A stretch of DNA of 64,000 nt from assembly GCF_014207235.1 (NCBI RefSeq), contig NZ_JACHDA010000001.1:620001-684000 (forward strand), read 5' to 3'. The notes beneath the pieces were generated by a model, which saw only the letters and a list, made by a program, of their open reading frames with translations, had not been told where the DNA came from and searched no databases. A program made the translations under genes and the position numbers. Origin of the DNA: Sphingopyxis sp. JAI128. Lineage in GTDB: Bacteria > Pseudomonadota > Alphaproteobacteria > Sphingomonadales > Sphingomonadaceae. Below are positions 59,101-64,000 of this stretch, in pieces (positions within the stretch are counted from its first letter, which is position 1; the number at the start of each line of letters is the position of its first letter).

Positions 59101-59119
59101 ATGTGCACATGATGCACTT
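59101..59119. promoter_or_regulatory. Repressor operator O4
   Basis: ATGTGCACATGATGCACTT, the same half-sites as O1, 34 bp upstream of O5. Confidence 0.6.
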
Positions 59120-59125
59120 TTCATG

Positions 59126-59154
59126 TTGACAGCTATGTGCATCTAATGCACTAT
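59126..59154 (+). promoter_or_regulatory. Early operon promoter with operator in the spacer
   Basis: TTGACA (59126-59131) and CACTAT (59149-59154), 17-bp spacer. O5 lies inside the spacer and over the -10 box, mirroring the Cro promoter. It should drive the ERF/SSB operon. Confidence 0.7.
59135..59153. promoter_or_regulatory. Repressor operator O5
   Basis: ATGTGCATCTAATGCACTA, identical to O1 except for the last two bases. Confidence 0.7.
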
Positions 59155-59193
59155 CCCCTCAGACAGCCGCACGACGCGGCCATGGGGAAGAAC

Positions 59194-59529
59194 ATGATCG
59201 ACGCAGATTTCTTTACGACCGTTCTCGACGAGAACCGTGAGTCCGTTCGTGCTGCCGTGCGCGACGCCCTCCTTGATGGCGTCAAGCGGCAGTTTCAGTG
59301 GGAAGTCCCCGAGGCCGTCCGCAAGGAAGTTGCCGACTTCATCGCAACCGAAGTCATCCCCGACCTTCGCGCCGAACTGGTCAAGAACAAGGCTGCGTTT
59401 ATCGACGCCGCGACCGAACTGGCGAAGGCCGCTCCCATTGAACTCGCGAAAGCCATGCAAGCGCGCATGGCGGAAAATCTCGCGAACTCGTGGAAGCTGA
59501 AAAAGGTCGTCGAGGAGCTGGTCGCATGA
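59194..59529 (+). CDS. Early phage protein, 111 aa
   Basis: Start at 59194 chosen for GGGGAAG upstream (an upstream ATG at 59137 would lie within the promoter). MIDADFFTTVLDENRESVRA... is helical and charged throughout, ending LKKVVEELVA. No family recognised. Coupled to the next gene by ATGA. Confidence 0.65.
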   Translation: MIDADFFTTVLDENRESVRAAVRDALLDGVKRQFQWEVPEAVRKEVADFIATEVIPDLRAELVKNKAAFIDAATELAKAAPIELAKAMQARMAENLANSWKLKKVVEELVA

Positions 59530-59864
59530 CCGCTCACCGTCCCATCACCAACGAAGCAACGCCGGGGCCGTGGACCGTTTGCGACGACGACGAGTTCGAC
59601 GGCTGCCCGTTCATCCCCATCGAGACGGACAAACCCGTCGGTCCTGAGTTGCAGCTTATCTGCGAAGTGCGCGGCAGTTCGCCGGACCTGCTCATTACTG
59701 ACAATGACCGCGCCAACGCCCGCCTGATAGCGGCGGCTCCTGATTATCACGCCGCAGCATTGAAGCTGATCAAGGCGGCCGACGAGGGCGACGCCGATCT
59801 ATCGATGGAAGGCTACGATGATCTGCGCGCTGCCATCACCAAAGCAACGGGAGGGGCACAGTGA
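59526..59864 (+). CDS. Early phage protein of the common AAPD-type, 112 aa
   Basis: GPWTVCDDDEF and DNDRANARLIAAAPDYHAAA LKLI are hallmarks of a very common phage family of unknown function (Ead/Ea-like region proteins). Start overlaps the previous stop. Confidence 0.7.
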   Translation: MTAHRPITNEATPGPWTVCDDDEFDGCPFIPIETDKPVGPELQLICEVRGSSPDLLITDNDRANARLIAAAPDYHAAALKLIKAADEGDADLSMEGYDDLRAAITKATGGAQ

Positions 59865-60103
59865 ACGCCATCCTAAACCACAACGCCAATATGCGCGCGT
59901 TCAAGGCTGACCAGCTTGCCGGTCTCTCGAAAGGCGTTGCCCATAGCGGCATCGCTGGCCCTGACGGCTGCATCCTCTGCGGTAACACCGTGGTTGTCCG
60001 CGGTTACGACTGCTGGGCTTGCGAAAGCGCCTTTGACGCACCTGTGGACGATACCACCGCGCTTGCTGTGATGCTGGCGGAAGCATTGGAGGCTGTGTCG
60101 TGA
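59861..60103 (+). CDS. Small zinc-ribbon-like early protein, 80 aa
   Basis: GTG start after GGGAGGGG. CILCGN and CWACES give two CxxC knuckles, a likely zinc ribbon. Coupled at both ends (GTGA). Confidence 0.62.
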   Translation: MNAILNHNANMRAFKADQLAGLSKGVAHSGIAGPDGCILCGNTVVVRGYDCWACESAFDAPVDDTTALAVMLAEALEAVS

Positions 60104-60342
60104 ACGCCTCACACATGCGCCGTATTGCCGATCCGTGGCAGCCAACATTCCATCGCGAATATGAGCGCGCGGGCTTTGTCATCAACGCATGGCGGGGCAA
60201 CGCCGCCCATGGACGCACTGGATACTTCTCGCTCTTTCGGGAGCGAAAGGAACCGCACGGTCTTATCCCGATCATTCAAGCCGGGACGCGACAAGCCGTT
60301 CGCAACGCTCTGCGCTCCGCTCGTCAGGAGCAACGCAAGTGA
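60100..60342 (+). CDS. Early phage protein, 80 aa
   Basis: GTG start overlapping the previous stop. MNASHMRRIADPWQPTFHRE Y..., basic, ends RNALRSARQEQRK. No family recognised. Confidence 0.58.
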   Translation: MNASHMRRIADPWQPTFHREYERAGFVINAWRGNAAHGRTGYFSLFRERKEPHGLIPIIQAGTRQAVRNALRSARQEQRK

Positions 60343-60632
60343 CCGCCCTGTCCCCCGACCTGATCGCCTTTCTCAAGGCTTGGTATGAATGGGCGACCAA
60401 TGGAGCGCCGCAGTTCGAGCCGTTCAACCGCGGATACGGCCTGTGCGGAAACGCTGCCATCTACGGGGATCGTCGCCTTGTTAGCGAGGTCGTCCACCTG
60501 TTCCCCAATCGCTACCCTTTTGGCAGCGGAGATTATCATAATCGATTTGCGCGGCAATCCCAGCACGAATGCCCCAAACGCCTCGCATGGGTCCGTGAAC
60601 GGCTGATCGAAGCCGGGGAGATGGTCGCATGA
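60339..60632 (+). CDS. Early phage protein, 97 aa
   Basis: GTG start (GTGA). ALSPDLIAFLKAWYEWATNG APQFEPFNRGYGLCGNA and later FPFGSGDYHNRFARQSQHEC resemble small enterophage-type proteins of unknown role. Coupled to the next gene by ATGA. Confidence 0.6.
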   Translation: MTALSPDLIAFLKAWYEWATNGAPQFEPFNRGYGLCGNAAIYGDRRLVSEVVHLFPNRYPFGSGDYHNRFARQSQHECPKRLAWVRERLIEAGEMVA

Positions 60633-60832
60633 CCGGCCTCTCATCCGTTCGTCAGTTCACCCGCTGCATTGCCAGCGTCATGGACGACGCCCCGCTGGCT
60701 GACCGCTGGGACGTTCCAGAGATCATCACACGCCGCTGCATCCCTGTGGACAGCGACAGGATCGCTTCGATGACCGCCGATGAGTGGGATGCGCTCATGG
60801 CGGAGAAATATGGGGAGGATGACCGTGCTTAG
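60629..60832 (+). CDS. Early phage protein, 67 aa
   Basis: MTGLSSVRQFTRCIASVMDD..., soluble and acidic toward the end (WDALMAEKYGEDDRA). Its last codons include GGGGAGG, the ribosome-binding site of the next gene. Confidence 0.56.
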   Translation: MTGLSSVRQFTRCIASVMDDAPLADRWDVPEIITRRCIPVDSDRIASMTADEWDALMAEKYGEDDRA

Positions 60833-60971
60833 GTTCTTCGCCGCCATTCTGTTCGGGGTTGCGATTTTTGGTGACAACACTGAAACGGAATGGCTCGCGC
60901 TTTCCGTCGCAGGATGGCTTTGCCTTGTCGGCAGCGCAATTGTCGATGCGATCAAGGAGGCGTCGGCATGA
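60825..60971 (+). CDS. Small two-helix membrane protein, 48 aa
   Basis: GTG start at 60825, set by GGGGAGG six bases upstream; ATG 60819 is too close to that site. Two hydrophobic segments (LRFFAAILFGVAIFG and WLALSVAGWLCLVGSAI). Overlaps both neighbours. Confidence 0.52.
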   Translation: MLRFFAAILFGVAIFGDNTETEWLALSVAGWLCLVGSAIVDAIKEASA

Positions 60972-61210
60972 CCCACATCCACACCCGCCACGCTCGCCTA
61001 ATCTACCGCGACGCACAAGAGGCATTCAATGTAGCCAGCCTCAGCGATGCCCTGCCCGAGATGCAAATCCTTTCCTTCGCCGAGCATGTCCAGGCGGACC
61101 CGGAACCCGACGCGCGGGCTGTCACCTTCTTCTTTCGCTGCGCCCTGCTGGCTTCCGTCGTTGCTTCCGTGGCGATCTCTCATCACATTTTCTGGAGTGC
61201 CAAACTATGA
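60968..61210 (+). CDS. Early phage protein with C-terminal membrane helix, 80 aa
   Basis: MTHIHTRHARLIYRDAQEAF... and a tail helix FFFRCALLASVVASVAISHH. ATGA coupling both sides. Role unknown. Confidence 0.56.
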   Translation: MTHIHTRHARLIYRDAQEAFNVASLSDALPEMQILSFAEHVQADPEPDARAVTFFFRCALLASVVASVAISHHIFWSAKL

Positions 61211-62058
61211 CTGCCGTTCAAAAAGTCGAGGCGGCCGAAACCGCCGTCGCCAACTACTCTGCCAGCCTTATGGACGTGATAGCTCAGGCGGCGCGCGATC
61301 CGAGCGTTGACATCGACAAGATGGAGCGCCTGATTGCCATGCAAGAGCGTGTCCAAGGTCGCGATGCACAGACGCAATACTACTCTGCGCTGGCAGAAAT
61401 GCAACCAAATCTGCCAATTATCGACGAGCGCGGCGGCATCAAGGGGCGCGACGGCACGATCCAATCGACCTATGCGCTTTGGGAGGACGTGAACGAGGCG
61501 ATCCGCCCGACGCTGGCCGAGCATGGATTCTCGCTCAGCTTCCGCGTGTCACGCGCCGATGGTGAGATCATCGTGACTGGCATTCTTGCGCACCGCAGCG
61601 GGCATCGGGAGGAAACCACCCTTTCCCTCCCAACCGACACCAGCGGTAGCAAGAACGCCGTGCAGGCTGTCGGATCATCCACGAGCTACGGCAAGCGTTA
61701 CACGGCCTTCGCCTTGCTGAACATTACCACAACTGGCGAGGACGATGACGGCAACAAGGCCGGGATGAAAAAGATTGTCCACGAGACCGCCCGCGATGCC
61801 CCGTTCCCGCAGGGTCCGGCGCGCAACAAGACTGACCTGAAAACCAAGGCCAAGGTGCTTTGGCAGGACGTTGAGGCCAGCGGCGACATGGACACGCTGG
61901 ACATCGTTCTCAACGACAATTCGGCGCTTATCGAACAGCTCAAAACCGTTCTGCCTTCGTGGTGGCACGGCGGCAAGGACGAGGGCGGCATGGCCTTTGA
62001 GGGACTTGGCCAAATCGTCCGGCGCATGAAGCGCGACTTTTCTCAGGGAGTGAATTGA
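61207..62058 (+). CDS. ERF family single-strand annealing protein
   Basis: 283 aa. [40 protein letters not shown] and [26 protein letters not shown] are the ERF core, with [14 protein letters not shown] following. It pairs complementary strands for recombination/circularisation, working with the SSB encoded next (TGATG coupling). Confidence 0.9.
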   Translation: MTAVQKVEAAETAVANYSASLMDVIAQAARDPSVDIDKMERLIAMQERVQGRDAQTQYYSALAEMQPNLPIIDERGGIKGRDGTIQSTYALWEDVNEAIRPTLAEHGFSLSFRVSRADGEIIVTGILAHRSGHREETTLSLPTDTSGSKNAVQAVGSSTSYGKRYTAFALLNITTTGEDDDGNKAGMKKIVHETARDAPFPQGPARNKTDLKTKAKVLWQDVEASGDMDTLDIVLNDNSALIEQLKTVLPSWWHGGKDEGGMAFEGLGQIVRRMKRDFSQGVN

Positions 62059-62510
62059 TGGCGGGCAGTTTTAATCAGGTGACGCTGGTCGGCAATCTGG
62101 GCGCCGATCCCGAAATCAAGTCGTTCCAGAACGGCGGCCAGATTGCCAATCTGCGGATCGCCACGTCCGAAAGCTGGAAAGACCGTCAGACCGGCGAGCG
62201 CAAGGAGCGCACCGAGTGGCATAACGTGGTCATCAACGGCGATGGGCTGATTGGGGTAGTCGAACGCTATGTCTGCAAGGGCAGCAAGGTGCTCATCCAG
62301 GGCTCGCTCCGCACCCGTAAATGGCAGGACCAGAGCGGCAATGACCGCTACTCAACCGAGATTGTCGTCGCTGGCCATGACGGCAAGCTGACGATGCTGG
62401 ACACCTCGCCTGGCGGCGGGTCCGACACTCGCCACCGCAACCAGAACGGGCAGGGCACTGACTGGTCACCGCCTGCTGACGACATCGATTCAGATGGGCC
62501 GCCCTTCTAA
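62058..62510 (+). CDS. ssb: Phage single-stranded DNA-binding protein
   Basis: 150 aa. [62 protein letters not shown] is the OB fold; the end [10 protein letters not shown] is the acidic protein-interaction tip. Adjacent to the ERF gene. Confidence 0.93.
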   Translation: MAGSFNQVTLVGNLGADPEIKSFQNGGQIANLRIATSESWKDRQTGERKERTEWHNVVINGDGLIGVVERYVCKGSKVLIQGSLRTRKWQDQSGNDRYSTEIVVAGHDGKLTMLDTSPGGGSDTRHRNQNGQGTDWSPPADDIDSDGPPF

Positions 62511-62884
62511 TGCGCGTCGATATTCGCCCCCGCGTCACCAAAGCCCCGCGCCCCGCTTGGAAAGTCGCTGACAGTTTCCGCCAGTGGCTTCGTGGCCGCC
62601 CTTGCGCCTGTCAGGGAGGTCATATGGATTGCGGCGGACGCATGGAGTCCGCTCACGTCGATTATGCCGCCAAGGGGACGCGAGACGCCAAGGGGACGGC
62701 ATCCAAGGTCGCGGATCGCTGGTGCATCCCGCTTTCCGAAACCTGCCACGCCCTACAGCATCGCAAGGGGTGGCCGTGGTTCGAGCAGCATATTCTCGGC
62801 GGGCAAGGACGCGCTGAGATGATGGCCGCTGAATACTGGCGCCTCTGGCCGGGGCGCGTGGCTTGGGAGAACAAGCATGGCTGA
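62510..62884 (+). CDS. HNH/DUF968-like putative nuclease
   Basis: 124 aa. CACQGGHMDCGGRMESAHVD and RWCIPLSETCHALQHRKGW show the paired Cys and His residues of DUF968/HNH-like recombination nucleases (metal-binding). The start shares one base with the ssb stop. Confidence 0.72.
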   Translation: MRVDIRPRVTKAPRPAWKVADSFRQWLRGRPCACQGGHMDCGGRMESAHVDYAAKGTRDAKGTASKVADRWCIPLSETCHALQHRKGWPWFEQHILGGQGRAEMMAAEYWRLWPGRVAWENKHG

Positions 62885-63308
62885 CCGCGCCCCGCTCTAC
62901 TTTGAGACGCACCTGGGTATGCTTCGACCCGCCAACCGCGCGGCAGAGGAAGCCATGCGCGAGATCAACGGCACCGTCAAAGCCGTGCTGACTGGCGGCA
63001 AGGCGAACCAGCGGCGGCGGTCGCTCTATTGGGTGCTGGTGTCCATCGTGACGCCGATCCTGAACGACATGCACAACATGACGCTGACCGACGACGACCT
63101 GCACGACATCATGCGGGACAAGCTGGGGATGTTCGACGAGGTGAGGCTGCCGTCTGGCGAGGTTCACCGCAAGCGCCACAGCACCAGCAACCGCGCGATG
63201 AACGAGGCCGACCGCGCCGACTATCTGAACAACTGCATTTCGATCTGGTCGAAGTGGACCGGGATCGAACCGACCACGCTCACTGCCGAAGGGCAGCGGG
63301 CCGCATAG
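62877..63308 (+). CDS. DUF1367-like phage protein
   Basis: 143 aa. LGMLRPANRAAEEAMREING, AVLTGGKANQRRRSLYWVL and a helical C-terminus fit the layout of the DUF1367 family found near recombination genes. Function unknown. Confidence 0.58.
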   Translation: MADRAPLYFETHLGMLRPANRAAEEAMREINGTVKAVLTGGKANQRRRSLYWVLVSIVTPILNDMHNMTLTDDDLHDIMRDKLGMFDEVRLPSGEVHRKRHSTSNRAMNEADRADYLNNCISIWSKWTGIEPTTLTAEGQRAA

Positions 63309-63397
63309 TTATCAACCGCCACCGTGCAGGCACATAACGCCCGCGAGCGTCGCACGATATGCCCCCAATTTGGCGCTCGCGGGGAGGGATTAGAGAG

Positions 63398-63616
63398 ATG
63401 GACGACGGAATCCGCGAGCGTCACGGTTTGACGACCGGCAACCAAGGTATCGTCATCACGGAAACCGAGCGCCACGTTTGCCTTGAAGGACATGCTGGCG
63501 ACCGCAACCTCACCGAATGGCAGGCCCGCTACCTCGCGGCGAAAATGTATCGACTTGCCCGCCGTATTCGAGCGCGCCGGGAAGCCTACGAACAATCCAA
63601 GGAGCAACCCGCATGA
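63398..63616 (+). CDS. Phage hypothetical protein, 72 aa
   Basis: MDDGIRERHGLTTGNQGIVI..., basic helical end (MYRLARRIRARREAYEQSKE). Separated by an 89-bp gap from the previous gene. No family recognised. Confidence 0.58.
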   Translation: MDDGIRERHGLTTGNQGIVITETERHVCLEGHAGDRNLTEWQARYLAAKMYRLARRIRARREAYEQSKEQPA

Positions 63617-63942
63617 CCCGCCTCTTAAAAGCCCTCGGCCTCATGACAGTCAGGGAGCATGAGCGGATCGTGCGCGGGTTGGAAAGTCAACTTGTGCTTC
63701 GCGAGGATGCTTTCGAGGCTATCGAAGCAGATCGTGACCGGCTCTCCGCCAAATACAAGAAGGCCATCACCGACCGTGATGCGGCGAGGGAGGAGGTGAG
63801 CCGCCTGACGCTGCTTGCGAACTCGCTCGACGCTGAACGCAACGAACAAGCGGCTCTGATCGAAAGTTACCGCCCCGACGCCGAAGCCATGCGCCACAAG
63901 AGGCAGATGGATAGAGAGCGTAGGAAGGGGGTGGCGCGATGA
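63613..63942 (+). CDS. Phage coiled-coil protein, 109 aa
   Basis: MTRLLKALGLMTVREHERIV then a long coiled coil (EAIEADRDRLSAKYKKAITD RDAAREEVSRLTLLANS). ATGA coupling. Role unknown. Confidence 0.6.
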   Translation: MTRLLKALGLMTVREHERIVRGLESQLVLREDAFEAIEADRDRLSAKYKKAITDRDAAREEVSRLTLLANSLDAERNEQAALIESYRPDAEAMRHKRQMDRERRKGVAR

Positions 63943-64000
63943 TGTCCCGCAACTGGACCGCCATAGAGCGGCTACCCGAGATCCCCGGCGTCGTGAAGAT
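63939..64000 (+). CDS. Phage protein start, cut by window edge
   Basis: ATG at 63939 overlaps the previous stop. Only MMSRNWTAIERLPEIPGVVK is visible; family cannot be told. Confidence 0.5.
   Translation, partial: MMSRNWTAIERLPEIPGVVK

Overview
The window reads as a sphingomonad chromosome (alphaproteobacterium, Sphingopyxis-like): high GC, sphingomonad-type housekeeping genes with GC-rich third codon positions, and protein neighbours such as TrmFO, an M28 lipoprotein peptidase and an agmatine pathway pair. This genus-level guess is inference from gene content. Two very different parts meet near base 20,300-20,760.

Bases 1-20,306 are ordinary chromosome: a partial gamma-glutamyltransferase, peroxiredoxin and SulP transporter (with an unlisted 36-aa upstream gene), a TauD-type dioxygenase, a YhhN membrane protein, trmFO, a ferredoxin/cysteine desulfurase pair divergent from an alpha/beta hydrolase over a perfect palindrome, the rpiB-glyA-(72 aa)-nrdR-trmJ-like run with overlapping stops and starts, chorismate mutase, rpsD with a clear terminator, an S9 peptidase, an M28 peptidase, aguA/aguB for putrescine synthesis, a nitrobindin-like protein and a tandem PilZ protein.

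Bases ~20,500 to the window end are a temperate phage (prophage) with a P22-type short-tail machine. Left arm, + strand: about 18 tiny overlapping genes and six phage tRNA genes (25,840-26,359). Minus strand from 57,904 down to 26,363, nearly gap-free: Cro-like repressor, small genes, three DNA-binding proteins (Myb-like, GcrA-like, DnaA-domain-IV-like), RusA, a GIY-YIG protein, a replication protein, terminase small and large, portal with an embedded overlapping gene, a GroES-like co-chaperonin, scaffold, capsid, tail accessory gp4-like and gp10-like proteins, an acetyltransferase and 2OG-dioxygenase pair, ejection proteins, tail proteins, a beta-helix tailspike, and the holin/endolysin/spanin lysis set. 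Plus strand from 57,999: repressor, a secreted moron protein, then the early operon (small genes, ERF annealing protein, SSB, HNH-like and DUF1367-like proteins) running off the end. No integrase and no right att site are in the window, so the prophage continues past 64,000.

The strongest observations are: five copies of a 19-bp operator placed in the spacers of two divergent early promoters; a secreted plus-strand moron that carries a segment about 60% identical to the phage's own scaffold; a tRNA cluster in which three genes have a variable-arm class that does not match their anticodon; a gene nested in the portal gene behind a strong Shine-Dalgarno; a phage GroES; and a dioxygenase/acetyltransferase pair within the virion genes.
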